DNA from: a virus
IMG/VR virus record: IMGVR_UViG_3300046167_000031
Coordinates: 1 to 56,636 of that record
DNA: 56,636 nucleotides
Direction: 5' to 3' (one strand)
Within the stretch, counting starts at the first letter, position 1; each line of letters opens with the position of its first letter. Positions 1 to 5,948 of this stretch are shown piece after piece. The position numbers and the translations under genes are program-made. Under the pieces are notes generated by a model that saw only the letters and a list, made by a program, of their open reading frames with translations, was not told the DNA's origin and ran no database searches.

Positions 1-247
1 CATATATCGTACCCCACCCGGCATGGCTCCTGCCCGGCCACCCTCCAAGGCGTGTATGCGGCTGCATTATGCGTAACCAAGCGCAGCGTTGGTGTTCACC
101 GTCTGTTCAACCCCTTGATATTGCATAGAATATGCAGTAGTTGACCAACAAAACCCAGTTGGAACAACTGTTATGGTATCAGTTGCCATCTGAAAGATGA
201 CTTGTGAAGGCCAGCCCTACAGATTTACAACAAGTTGTAAGGTTGAT
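1..247. repeat. Terminal direct repeat, left copy
   Basis: The first 247 bases recur at 56390-56636 in the same orientation, with differences only at positions 147 and 150 (A,A here; G,C in the right copy). The window is therefore either a circular genome opened at an arbitrary place or a linear genome with direct terminal repeats, as is usual for T7-like podoviruses. The two mismatches suggest the ends came from different strain variants. The repeat contains four of the mini-hairpins described below. Confidence 0.9.
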
Positions 248-279
248 GCACAACTCTCTTACCCTTACAGGGTATCCTT

Positions 280-295
280 AGTCCGACAGCGGACT
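280..295 (+). repeat. Hairpin repeat AGTCCGACAGCGGACT, copy 1
   Basis: Perfect 6-base stem with ACAG loop. Flanking T-A and GGTAT/ATACC pairs extend the fold here. It lies in the non-coding leader. Confidence 0.8.
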
Positions 296-459
296 ATACC
301 CCCTATCACTGAAGGTGATAGTCATACCAGCCACCGCAAAACCGAAAGCCTCGTGACGCATTGCGATTTCAGCGCAGGTATTTCAGAAACTTAAAGTTTC
401 TTGCAATCACATGGAAACGCTTGGGTAGGAGATGGCGCGAGGCAAACCCCAAACCTTAA

Positions 460-538
460 CTATCTTCTTACGGTTTTACGGGATATATCCCCTTGAACGT
501 AAGTGAAAGGGGTATATCCCTATAAAACCTAAAGATAG
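460..538 (+). promoter_or_regulatory. Long imperfect hairpin before the first gene
   Basis: Bases 460-494 and 507-538 form a near-continuous stem: CTATCTT pairs with AAGATAG, GGTTTTA with TAAAACC, and GGGATATATCCCCTT with AAGGGGTATATCCC. The loop is about 11 bases. It ends 15 bases before the start codon at 554. It could be an RNase III processing site, an attenuator or a translational control element. There is no U-tract directly after it, so a simple terminator is unlikely. Confidence 0.6.
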
Positions 539-553
539 ATAAGAGAGACCGAA

Positions 554-1177
554 ATGCAAAATTCAACTCCAAAAAAATCATTCTCCGTTCAATTAGCTGA
601 AGCTAATAACACTGTTCAAGCCAAAGGCTTAGTATTATCCCAATGGGATAAGTCAATCTGCAAAGCAGATAAGAGCCGTTTCAAAGCACTTTGTGCTAAG
701 GATGGCTTCTGGTTCTCCCTTGGAGAAATCTGTCTTGAACTGCTAAAGCAGTCTGGTGGCAGCAGAACTGACTCAGCTTTGCTGAAAGATGCTAATCTTC
801 ATACCGTTGCAAAGCAACGTAGAAATGAAGCTATGAAGTTTGTTACAAACTTTAAGGTTATCGAAGATAACAAGCTGATTGCCAGCCATGCTTCAATGAC
901 TAATCTGCTGAAAGCAGTGGACAAGATTATCAACCCTAAGGTTGAGAAAGAACCAAAGGTTCCAGTTGAGCCAAAGGCTCCAGTCTTGGCTATCGAAGAT
1001 AAGTCCAACGAAGTTGTCACTCAGTCTGTAAAGACTGCTGAAGATTTGGCTCTTGAAGTTCTACTGCAAGTAGAAATGAATAATATCAGCATAGCTGATT
1101 TCAAGGTTGCTATAGCTAACGCTATCGGTATGATTGAAGAGAACAACGAAGTTGTCCCATTTGAGATGGTAGGGTAA
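554..1177 (+). CDS. Hypothetical protein encoded by hairpin-saturated gene
   Basis: A 207-residue protein that I do not recognise and that shows no transmembrane segment. Residues about 135-150 form a Pro/Lys/Glu-rich linker (KVPVEPKAPV), followed by a mostly helical acidic C-terminal part. The start has a modest purine-rich site (AGAGAGACC) upstream. The gene is first in the early arm. Its DNA carries 22 perfect hairpins with arms of at least 5 bases in 624 bases, in all three codon phases, so the pattern does not come from a protein repeat. The stop codon lies in the loop of the 1162-1189 hairpin. The RNA or ssDNA may matter as much as the protein. Confidence 0.75.
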   Translation: MQNSTPKKSFSVQLAEANNTVQAKGLVLSQWDKSICKADKSRFKALCAKDGFWFSLGEICLELLKQSGGSRTDSALLKDANLHTVAKQRRNEAMKFVTNFKVIEDNKLIASHASMTNLLKAVDKIINPKVEKEPKVPVEPKAPVLAIEDKSNEVVTQSVKTAEDLALEVLLQVEMNNISIADFKVAIANAIGMIEENNEVVPFEMVG

Positions 1178-1195
1178 CCTACTATCTCATTCCTT

Positions 1196-1211
1196 AGTCC
1201 GACAGCGGACC
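1196..1211 (+). repeat. Hairpin repeat AGTCCGACAGCGGACC, copy 2
   Basis: Same hairpin with the last base C instead of T, so the inner stem is five pairs. It sits between the genes ending at 1177 and starting at 1234. Confidence 0.75.
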
Positions 1212-1233
1212 AACTAATACGGAGTATTAAACC

Positions 1234-1470
1234 ATGATTAGAGAATATTTCCATAGCATCTGCTGCCTGTTCTGGTGGTGCATAGCATTCGCTGCCTTTG
1301 CATCATCACCTATCATCCTTGTGTTCCATGATGCCATGTCTTCAGGAATAATGCTTTGCATTAGCTTTATGACTTGGGCTATGGGATTGTGTTTTTATGA
1401 CAGTGCTTTGCGGATTAGACAAATCCGTATCGAAGATGAAATTATTGCGAGGTACAAAAACAATGGCTAA
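1234..1470 (+). CDS. Small membrane protein
   Basis: A 78-residue protein with two hydrophobic stretches (about residues 8-25 and 30-52) and a charged C-terminus, so probably an inner-membrane protein with two passes. Function unknown. The GGAG ribosome binding site lies in the loop and stem of the hairpin 1215-1229, which could control its translation. The end overlaps the next gene by 8 bases. Confidence 0.65.
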   Translation: MIREYFHSICCLFWWCIAFAAFASSPIILVFHDAMSSGIMLCISFMTWAMGLCFYDSALRIRQIRIEDEIIARYKNNG

Positions 1471-1720
1471 ACGTGGTGCAATCATAGACATAGGACGGCA
1501 TAAGCCGTTAGGTTCAAGCTGGCGTAGCATGGATAGCATGGCCTATAGCCGTAGCTATGAGCCTGAGACACGGCCTGAGTTCCGTTGCTATGTCTCAGGA
1601 CAAGCTAAAGCTTGGCAAGCTGAGTATGATGCCAAGGTTGCAGCGGATGCAAAGCGTGATGCACAAATGCAAGCTTTGCTCGACTTGAAACAAAGGATGA
1701 TTGACAAGAATTTACTTTAG
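1463..1720 (+). CDS. Hypothetical early protein
   Basis: An 85-residue, basic, Ala/Lys/Asp-rich protein beginning MAKRGAIIDIGRHKPLG. I chose the ATG at 1463 because GAGG lies upstream and it overlaps the previous stop; an upstream in-frame ATG at 1397 lies deep in the previous gene. The C-terminal half (KAWQAEYDAKVAADAKRDA) is predicted helical. Not recognised. Confidence 0.65.
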   Translation: MAKRGAIIDIGRHKPLGSSWRSMDSMAYSRSYEPETRPEFRCYVSGQAKAWQAEYDAKVAADAKRDAQMQALLDLKQRMIDKNLL

Positions 1721-1730
1721 TGTGTATAAC
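1701..1730 (+). promoter_or_regulatory. Putative promoter, TTGACA-N18-TATAAC
   Basis: A perfect -35 TTGACA (1701-1706) and -10 TATAAC (1725-1730), 18 bases apart, overlap the 3' end of the preceding gene. It would drive the operon that starts at 1816. An 8-base inverted repeat (1736-1763) lies at or just after the predicted start. Confidence 0.65.
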
Positions 1731-1735
1731 GTAAT

Positions 1736-1763
1736 AACACTTAGAACGTTAGTGATAAGTGTT
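1736..1763. promoter_or_regulatory. Inverted repeat, possible operator or 5' leader hairpin
   Basis: AACACTTA (1736-1743) and TAAGTGTT (1756-1763) are perfect inverted repeats with a 12-base spacer, immediately downstream of the promoter at 1701-1730. This is suitable for a repressor site or an RNA hairpin. Confidence 0.45.
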
Positions 1764-1785
1764 CTTACTTATATCCACTCTAGCT

Positions 1786-1801
1786 AGTCCGACAGCGGAC
1801 T
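1786..1801 (+). repeat. Hairpin repeat AGTCCGACAGCGGACT, copy 3
   Basis: Identical to copy 1, with a seventh T-A pair. It ends just before the AAGGAG ribosome binding site of the gene at 1816. Confidence 0.8.
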
Positions 1802-1815
1802 AAGGAGAATTGAAA

Positions 1816-2067
1816 ATGACTGAACTATTCCTTGTAAATATGATACATCGTGGTGGTAACTATGGTGGTGGTACAAAAGAAGGTGATTGGGTGTGCTTTG
1901 AGTCTACACATAGCCTTGCTGCTGCTAGTAACACAGCAGATGCCTTACGAAGTGGTGGGAACAAGGTGCGTATCCAATCAGTATTGATTGGCACTGGTGG
2001 TCAAGTAATACTTACCCTGACCCACTATATAGTGACCAAGACAGCACTAGATTTTAGGAGATTATAA
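1816..2067 (+). CDS. Hypothetical early protein
   Basis: An 83-residue protein starting MTELFLVNMIHRGGNYGG, with a Gly-rich N-terminal region. Start chosen at the ATG 8 bases after AAGGAG (1802-1807); an in-frame TTG at 1810 is too close to the site. Not recognised. It is the first gene after the third AGTCCG hairpin. Confidence 0.7.
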   Translation: MTELFLVNMIHRGGNYGGGTKEGDWVCFESTHSLAAASNTADALRSGGNKVRIQSVLIGTGGQVILTLTHYIVTKTALDFRRL

Positions 2068-2068
2068 A

Positions 2069-2344
2069 TTGGCTACAATTTACAAAGATGAATTGGTACA
2101 AACCTTGTGGGATTTGTTCAAGGAAGTGCATGGTGTACGTCCTCGTGGCATGGGCTATGAAAAGTATTCCGTCACTGACCTTGAGCATGAGATTGCTCAT
2201 TTAGAGCGTTCTCTTGAGGAAGAGATACGCCATGAGCGTGAGATGGAAGATAGAGCCATCAATGCTTGCATGGCTTGTGGTGCTAGTGACATAGGTACAG
2301 CTATGCGTTGGCTTGAAGATGCTTATGAAATGGAGTGGGTGTAA
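2069..2344 (+). CDS. Hypothetical protein with TTG start
   Basis: A 91-residue acidic helical protein (MATIYKDELVQTLWDLF). The start codon is TTG, preceded by AGGAG, two bases after the previous stop. It has two cysteines (CMAC) and a long charged helix around residues 40-60. Function unknown. Confidence 0.65.
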   Translation: MATIYKDELVQTLWDLFKEVHGVRPRGMGYEKYSVTDLEHEIAHLERSLEEEIRHEREMEDRAINACMACGASDIGTAMRWLEDAYEMEWV

Positions 2345-2345
2345 T

Positions 2346-2525
2346 ATGTATAATCGTTCTAATCATCAGATTAGCCCTAACAAGCTGTTTGTTATCGAAC
2401 AGATAGAGGGCGTATGGAAGCAGCTTACAAGTGATAGCTTGCCTGTTTCCGAACTTGCCACATGGCATATCATGGACTTGGAATCCTTGAAGTTTAGACT
2501 TCAGGCAAAACTTATTACGGAGTAA
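2346..2525 (+). CDS. Hypothetical protein
   Basis: A 59-residue protein (MYNRSNHQISPNKLFVIEQ) whose ATG follows the previous stop by one base, which suggests translational coupling. Not recognised. Confidence 0.6.
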   Translation: MYNRSNHQISPNKLFVIEQIEGVWKQLTSDSLPVSELATWHIMDLESLKFRLQAKLITE

Positions 2526-2529
2526 TGTT

Positions 2530-2754
2530 ATGACTGATGACATTGGAAAAATACTAACTTGTCGTGGTATATCCCGACATGGCAAAGGCAGGATTGCTAC
2601 ACATGGTGAGCAATGGCTAGTGATGCGTGATGATATGCGGTTTCGTGGTGAACCTGCATGGCTGGTACAGTCTATGGATACGACTGACCGTGGTGAATTT
2701 CATTCACGCTGGATTCATAAACAAAATGATACAGACTTTGAGGTGATAACATGA
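2530..2754 (+). CDS. Hypothetical protein
   Basis: A 74-residue protein (MTDDIGKILTCRGISRHGKG) with ribosome site GGAG. Residues about 20-50 look like a small beta-rich fold. Its stop overlaps the next start (ATGA). Not recognised. Confidence 0.65.
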   Translation: MTDDIGKILTCRGISRHGKGRIATHGEQWLVMRDDMRFRGEPAWLVQSMDTTDRGEFHSRWIHKQNDTDFEVIT

Positions 2755-3440
2755 CTTATCAAGTACACTTGACCCCTAAATCCAAGAACGAAAAGACTGG
2801 CCCCATCCCTGTGTCCACTACAGAGGCACAGACTTGCCCTGATGCGTGTCCATTCAACAATGCCAATGAAGGTGGCTGCTATGCAGAATCAGGGCCACTC
2901 AAGATGCACTGGATGAAGGTATCCGACAAAGCCCGTGGTGACACTTGGTCAGTATTCACTGGCAAGATTGCCAATCTGAAAGCTGACACTTTGTGGCGGC
3001 ACAATCAGGCTGGTGACTTGCCGGGTCGCAATGACCAGCTTGATGCCACAGCTTGCATGGAATTGACACAAGCCAATGAGGGCAAGCGTGGCTTTACATA
3101 CACTCACTATCCTGTGATTGAGAGTGAGCGTAACCGTATGATTGTGACGCAGATGAACCGTTCTGGCTTCACTGTTAATCTATCGGCTAACAACCTAGCC
3201 CATGCTGACCAGCTTGCTGACTTAGATGCTGGCCCTGTGGCTACAGTGTTGCCTATTAAGCAGACTACAAACACTACCACGCCACAAGGTCGCAAGGTAG
3301 TTGTGTGTCCTGCAGCAATACGAGATGATGTATCTTGTGCTACTTGCCAGCTTTGCCAAAGGCAACGTGACTTCATCGTTGGCTTCCCTGCTCATGGCAC
3401 TAGCAAGAAGAAAGCTAATGCTGTGGCAGCTATGGCTTGA
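2751..3440 (+). CDS. Cysteine-rich conserved phage protein
   Basis: A 229-residue protein with an N-terminal cysteine cluster (TCPDACPF then GGCYAESGP, about residues 28-48) and a second pair near the C-terminus (CATCQLCQ, about residues 196-203). The pattern suggests metal or Fe-S binding. I recall similar proteins of unknown function in many phages (DUF7227-like), but this assignment is from memory. The middle resembles an alpha/beta fold. Its stop codon overlaps the -35 of the promoter at 3437. Confidence 0.7.
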   Translation: MTYQVHLTPKSKNEKTGPIPVSTTEAQTCPDACPFNNANEGGCYAESGPLKMHWMKVSDKARGDTWSVFTGKIANLKADTLWRHNQAGDLPGRNDQLDATACMELTQANEGKRGFTYTHYPVIESERNRMIVTQMNRSGFTVNLSANNLAHADQLADLDAGPVATVLPIKQTTNTTTPQGRKVVVCPAAIRDDVSCATCQLCQRQRDFIVGFPAHGTSKKKANAVAAMA

Positions 3441-3465
3441 CAACCCCTTATGTATATCTTATGTA
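3437..3465 (+). promoter_or_regulatory. Putative promoter, TTGACA-N17-TATGTA
   Basis: TTGACA (3437-3442) overlaps the stop of the preceding gene; TATGTA (3460-3465) lies 17 bases on. It is weaker at -10 than the other phage promoters. It precedes an AT-rich gap and the AGTCCG hairpin at 3521. Confidence 0.4.
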
Positions 3466-3520
3466 ACATATATACTGATACTTTAGTGAAGTATATATTG
3501 TTACTTAGATATACTAGATA

Positions 3521-3536
3521 AGTCCGACAGCGGACT
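3521..3536 (+). repeat. Hairpin repeat AGTCCGACAGCGGACT, copy 4
   Basis: Identical 16 bases. It is followed directly by the AAGGAG ribosome binding site of the gene at 3550, as in copy 3. Confidence 0.8.
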
Positions 3537-3549
3537 AAGGAGTTTGACA

Positions 3550-3702
3550 ATGCGAATTAAATCTATTAACCCTGTAGCGAAGGCACTACTACAGAGTAGA
3601 CGTAGGACACAACAAGTGCCAGACAAAACTAAATACAATCGAAAGAAGGATAAGCACGATGCAAATCAAGCTGGAAAACATGAAGAACCAAAAGACAACT
3701 AA
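3550..3702 (+). CDS. Small basic conserved phage protein
   Basis: A 50-residue Lys/Arg-rich protein (MRIKSINPVAKALLQSRRR) with a strong AAGGAG site directly after the fourth AGTCCG hairpin. I have seen similar peptides in many podoviruses without a known role. It overlaps the next gene by 44 bases in another frame. Confidence 0.65.
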   Translation: MRIKSINPVAKALLQSRRRTQQVPDKTKYNRKKDKHDANQAGKHEEPKDN

Positions 3703-3811
3703 GCCAGAGGGCAAGCGTGACCAATGGCGTTCACATAACAAGCGTAAGCAGAACGTGCGGCGTATTGCTAGGCGTAACACTCAGATAGCACAGGAGCAAA
3801 GCTATGGCTGA
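3659..3811 (+). CDS. Small basic protein overlapping the previous gene
   Basis: A 50-residue, strongly basic peptide (MQIKLENMKNQKTTKPEGKR...) in a different frame from the preceding gene, with GAAGGA about ten bases upstream. It shares 8 bases with the next start. Lys/Arg content suggests nucleic-acid binding; that is inference. Confidence 0.55.
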   Translation: MQIKLENMKNQKTTKPEGKRDQWRSHNKRKQNVRRIARRNTQIAQEQSYG

Positions 3812-4061
3812 TTTTTATCACGATTGGAATGACGTTGAATTGATTACCTTGGATAGAAAGAATAAGGAATACATGGCTATGTACGGTTGTTCCAAACAAG
3901 ACATGGAAGATATGATGTATGAGGACAGGCCATACATGCTGGCTATGTGTATACTCTCTGACGCACAACACGTTATGGAGTATGACACTGAGCAAGCAAG
4001 GCAGTTCATAAACAAAGCTAAGTATGTGATTCGTCACATGAAGGAGAAGTCAGATGACTAG
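3804..4061 (+). CDS. Hypothetical protein
   Basis: An 85-residue helical, Met- and Asp-rich protein (MADFYHDWNDVELITLDRK). Its start overlaps the previous gene end and its end overlaps the next start, so it belongs to a tightly packed operon. Not recognised. Confidence 0.65.
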   Translation: MADFYHDWNDVELITLDRKNKEYMAMYGCSKQDMEDMMYEDRPYMLAMCILSDAQHVMEYDTEQARQFINKAKYVIRHMKEKSDD

Positions 4062-4467
4062 TCAAGTAAGAATATATTGGAATCTTCATAAGAAATGCTG
4101 GTCTGTACAAGACCGCAAGACAGGCAGAGTAATCAGACATGAGACCTCTTGCGTCTTATCTGCTGGTAAGTTTGTTGTCCGCAAAGCTGGGCAAGAAAAG
4201 GTGAGGCGTGAGGGCAAGAAGAATGTCCACGCCTTTGCCGTAGGCACAGTATCAAACTTGGATGCTAGGGCTTTCATGCAAGATACATGTAGACCAGTCA
4301 CATACAACCCCTATGTCAATGACACCTTTGTGTTCAAAGATACAGGTGAATCTGTTACCGACATTGACACAATCGTTGTCGGTAAATACGAAGGTAGGCC
4401 ATGCGTATGGGCTTACCAAAACCCCAACCCTACTAAGTCCGACAGCGGACTAACAACAACCAACTAA
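4054..4467 (+). CDS. Conserved phage hypothetical protein with captured hairpin repeat
   Basis: A 137-residue basic protein. Residues 5-60 resemble proteins often found in phage early operons (YWNLHKKCWSVQDRKTGRVI). The last 11 residues are encoded across the fifth AGTCCG hairpin (4436-4451), so the C-terminal tail probably arose when the element landed there or the stop moved. Function unknown. Confidence 0.65.
   Translation: MTSQVRIYWNLHKKCWSVQDRKTGRVIRHETSCVLSAGKFVVRKAGQEKVRREGKKNVHAFAVGTVSNLDARAFMQDTCRPVTYNPYVNDTFVFKDTGESVTDIDTIVVGKYEGRPCVWAYQNPNPTKSDSGLTTTN
4436..4451 (+). repeat. Hairpin repeat AGTCCGACAGCGGACT, copy 5
   Basis: Identical 16 bases, but here it lies inside the 3' end of the gene 4054-4467, where it encodes part of its last 11 residues. 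Its use as coding sequence suggests an inserted or captured element. Confidence 0.8.
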
Positions 4468-4480
4468 AGGAGATATTATT

Positions 4481-4915
4481 ATGACAATCAAAACTGTAAC
4501 ATTTCACCAGCGTTCAACAGGCAAGACAGGACAAGTGCTTGCATCACCAGAGGTAGAGCGTAAGCTGGCTAAAGTAGAAGCCTTGTATGCACAGTATCAT
4601 GGCGTGAAGCTAGGTCGTGTTAAGTTTTATAACCTTGCACTTGAGGCTGCACGACACGCTAAGAAAGACTGCGGCGGGTATTTGCAGTACACTACTGAGG
4701 CCATTGCTGGCATCTTCCTTGACCATATGCACAAGCAATTAGGTGCAGCGGTCAGACGTAAGAACCGCGATGCTGTAATCTCTATTGAGATTGGTGGCTA
4801 CACTATCAGCAACCTGCGTGAACTAGCCAAGCGTAGCCGTGGCAAAGCTAAGTTGCCAGTGCATCCTCGCTCTGGTAAGCGTATCCTTACACCCCGAACT
4901 CAAGAGGTAGCATAA
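4481..4915 (+). CDS. Hypothetical early protein
   Basis: A 144-residue basic, largely helical protein (MTIKTVTFHQRSTGKTGQVL) with AAGGAG upstream. The C-terminal part (RELAKRSRGKAKLPVHPRSGKR) is highly basic. This is compatible with nucleic-acid binding, but no known domain was recognised. Confidence 0.65.
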   Translation: MTIKTVTFHQRSTGKTGQVLASPEVERKLAKVEALYAQYHGVKLGRVKFYNLALEAARHAKKDCGGYLQYTTEAIAGIFLDHMHKQLGAAVRRKNRDAVISIEIGGYTISNLRELAKRSRGKAKLPVHPRSGKRILTPRTQEVA

Positions 4916-4916
4916 T

Positions 4917-5096
4917 ATGTATTGGGAAGTTGGTATTAAAATGGATGGGATTAGTGGTGTGTACGATGTACACCCACAGCCCTTGGAGCAACCTATCTGG
5001 AATCATGCTGTAGAACATGCACTCGACATGGCACAAGCATTGTATCCAGACAAGCACATTGAACTTGAGTTTGTCAAAGAGTTTGACAGTGCTTAA
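4917..5096 (+). CDS. Small hypothetical protein
   Basis: A 59-residue acidic protein (MYWEVGIKMDGISGVYDV) whose ATG begins one base after the previous stop, consistent with coupled translation. Ends ...EFVKEFDSA. Not recognised. Confidence 0.6.
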   Translation: MYWEVGIKMDGISGVYDVHPQPLEQPIWNHAVEHALDMAQALYPDKHIELEFVKEFDSA

Positions 5097-5127
5097 CTGT
5101 AACACAATCCTATGCCTACAAAACCAG

Positions 5128-5229
5128 ATGCCTGATATGGGCATGGATGACCTGTTCATCATTGGGTTTCTGGTTGTGGGCTTGGCTATAATTATATACC
5201 TAGTAATGGATGCACTGAAGGAGCATTGA
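5128..5229 (+). CDS. Small single-pass membrane protein
   Basis: A 33-residue peptide starting MPDMGMDDLFIIGFLVVG with one clear transmembrane segment (about residues 9-26) and a charged tail. No good ribosome site is visible before either candidate ATG, so the start is uncertain. Its stop is one base before the next gene. Confidence 0.45.
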   Translation: MPDMGMDDLFIIGFLVVGLAIIIYLVMDALKEH

Positions 5230-5230
5230 T

Positions 5231-5461
5231 ATGATAACACCTAAACCACCGGAAGCAACATGGGCAGATGCCAAGCTGTATCGGTGTGACTTTTATGACA
5301 CACGCTATCCTGTATGCGGCACACGTCTTGTATGGGCAGTGGTAGGCTGGAAGTGGGTGCGACTATGCACACCAGTACAGCATGACAAGTGGCGTATCAG
5401 GCGTGAGGAGTGGGATAAGATACCACAAGAACTATTTGTAAGGGAGATTGATGATGCCTAA
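5231..5461 (+). CDS. Hypothetical protein
   Basis: A 76-residue Trp-rich protein (MITPKPPEATWADAKLYRCD) ending EIDDA. GGAG lies upstream. The end overlaps the next gene by 8 bases, in a junction copied at the next gene boundary. Not recognised. Confidence 0.65.
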   Translation: MITPKPPEATWADAKLYRCDFYDTRYPVCGTRLVWAVVGWKWVRLCTPVQHDKWRIRREEWDKIPQELFVREIDDA

Positions 5462-5618
5462 GTACGAAGTAAAAGTAGAAGCAACAACTCAGCGTGACAT
5501 CATTGTCTATGCTGTCTCAGAGTATGAGGCATGGATAAAGGCTCAGATAGATATGGTGGGCTTAGTGGGTGGCGAAAACACCAAAGTAATATCATCAAAG
5601 GAGATTGACGATGCCTAA
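5454..5618 (+). CDS. Small protein of tandem MPKYEV pair, copy 1
   Basis: A 54-residue acidic protein starting MPKYEVKVEATTQR and ending KEIDDA. Start is set by GGGAG and an 8-base overlap with the previous gene. It resembles its neighbour at 5611 at both ends, so the two probably arose by tandem duplication. Confidence 0.6.
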   Translation: MPKYEVKVEATTQRDIIVYAVSEYEAWIKAQIDMVGLVGGENTKVISSKEIDDA

Positions 5619-5781
5619 GTACGAAGTAATCCGCAGCTATTCAGTGTCCAGCGTTGCCACTGTTGAGGCTAGTGATGCTGACCAAGCAGCCTGTCTTGCA
5701 ATGGAATTGGACTGTGACCATTGGAAAGAGTATGATGGTGACTATGATGCAGAGATTACAGTAGAGGAGATTGACACATGA
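5611..5781 (+). CDS. Small protein of tandem MPKYEV pair, copy 2
   Basis: A 56-residue acidic protein starting MPKYEVIRSYSVSSV and ending EEIDT. The junction sequence GGAGATTGAYGATGCCTAAG (ribosome site, stop and start together) is shared with the previous junction. Predicted as a small beta-alpha fold; function unknown. Confidence 0.6.
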   Translation: MPKYEVIRSYSVSSVATVEASDADQAACLAMELDCDHWKEYDGDYDAEITVEEIDT

Positions 5782-5936
5782 ACTGTTGGCACTGTAAAGA
5801 TACAGAATTAATCTGGAACGTAGACTATGACATCAACCCTGATGACCATCGTGGTGATGAGTTTAGCATGGTCACGATACTGACTTGCCCTAAGTGTGAC
5901 AGCATGGTAGAAGTGTTCTACCCTGTAGAATGGTAA
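5778..5936 (+). CDS. Small zinc-ribbon protein
   Basis: A 52-residue protein with two CxxC pairs (CWHC at residues 3-6 and CPKC near residue 38), the hallmark of a zinc ribbon. It starts in an ATGA overlap with the previous stop. Zinc-ribbon microproteins are common in phage early regions and may bind nucleic acid or host proteins; that role is inferred. Confidence 0.65.
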   Translation: MNCWHCKDTELIWNVDYDINPDDHRGDEFSMVTILTCPKCDSMVEVFYPVEW

Positions 5937-5948
5937 AGGAGAATGACA

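Larger units (their letters stand above)
1..553 (+). other. Non-coding structured leader of the early arm
   Basis: No convincing gene lies in these 553 bases. The stretch holds a string of short perfect inverted repeats: arms of 6 (122-136), 6 (156-170), 5 (187-199), 7 (225-240), 6 (260-274), 7 (279-296), 7 (303-321) and 7 (385-401) bases, with loops of 2-5 bases. A much longer hairpin at 460-538 follows. Downstream of the putative early promoter this would be a heavily folded 5' leader RNA. Possible roles include control of termination, RNA processing or protein binding; none can be read from the sequence. Confidence 0.6.
122..1229 (+). repeat. Array of mini-hairpins (short inverted repeats of unrelated sequence)
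   Basis: More than 30 perfect short hairpins fill this stretch. Coordinates with arm length are: 122-136 (6), 156-170 (6), 187-199 (5), 225-240 (7), 260-274 (6), 279-296 (7), 303-321 (7), 385-401 (7), 592-607 (7), 618-630 (5), 635-651 (7), 656-670 (6), 685-697 (5), 713-727 (6), 739-752 (6), 773-785 (5), 786-799 (5), 805-819 (6), 836-852 (7), 857-871 (6), 905-917 (5), 930-945 (6), 950-962 (5), 968-980 (5), 991-1001 (4), 1006-1016 (4), 1022-1037 (6), 1059-1075 (7), 1085-1099 (6), 1112-1125 (5), 1143-1155 (5), 1162-1189 (13 with one G-T pair, GTAA loop), 1196-1211 and 1215-1229 (6). Loops are mostly 3 bases, often GAA or AAA. Sequences differ, so structure rather than sequence repeats. Spacing in the gene averages about 25 bases. 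Confidence 0.85.

Noticed and set aside
197-394. 65-residue open frame in the leader (starts MTCEGQPYRFT)
   Set aside because: No ribosome binding site, it crosses the terminal repeat and the hairpin array, and its composition does not look like a protein. Treated as chance in a non-coding leader.
122-1229. N4-type virion RNA polymerase promoters (5-7 base stem, 3-base loop hairpins) as explanation of the mini-hairpins
   Set aside because: No virion RNA polymerase of the expected size (about 3500 residues) is encoded; the arms have no shared sequence; and over 30 promoters in 1.1 kb would be unreasonable. The shape alone is similar.
122-1229. CRISPR array or transposon repeats
   Set aside because: The hairpins have different sequences, no constant repeat with variable spacers, and no cas or transposase genes are nearby.
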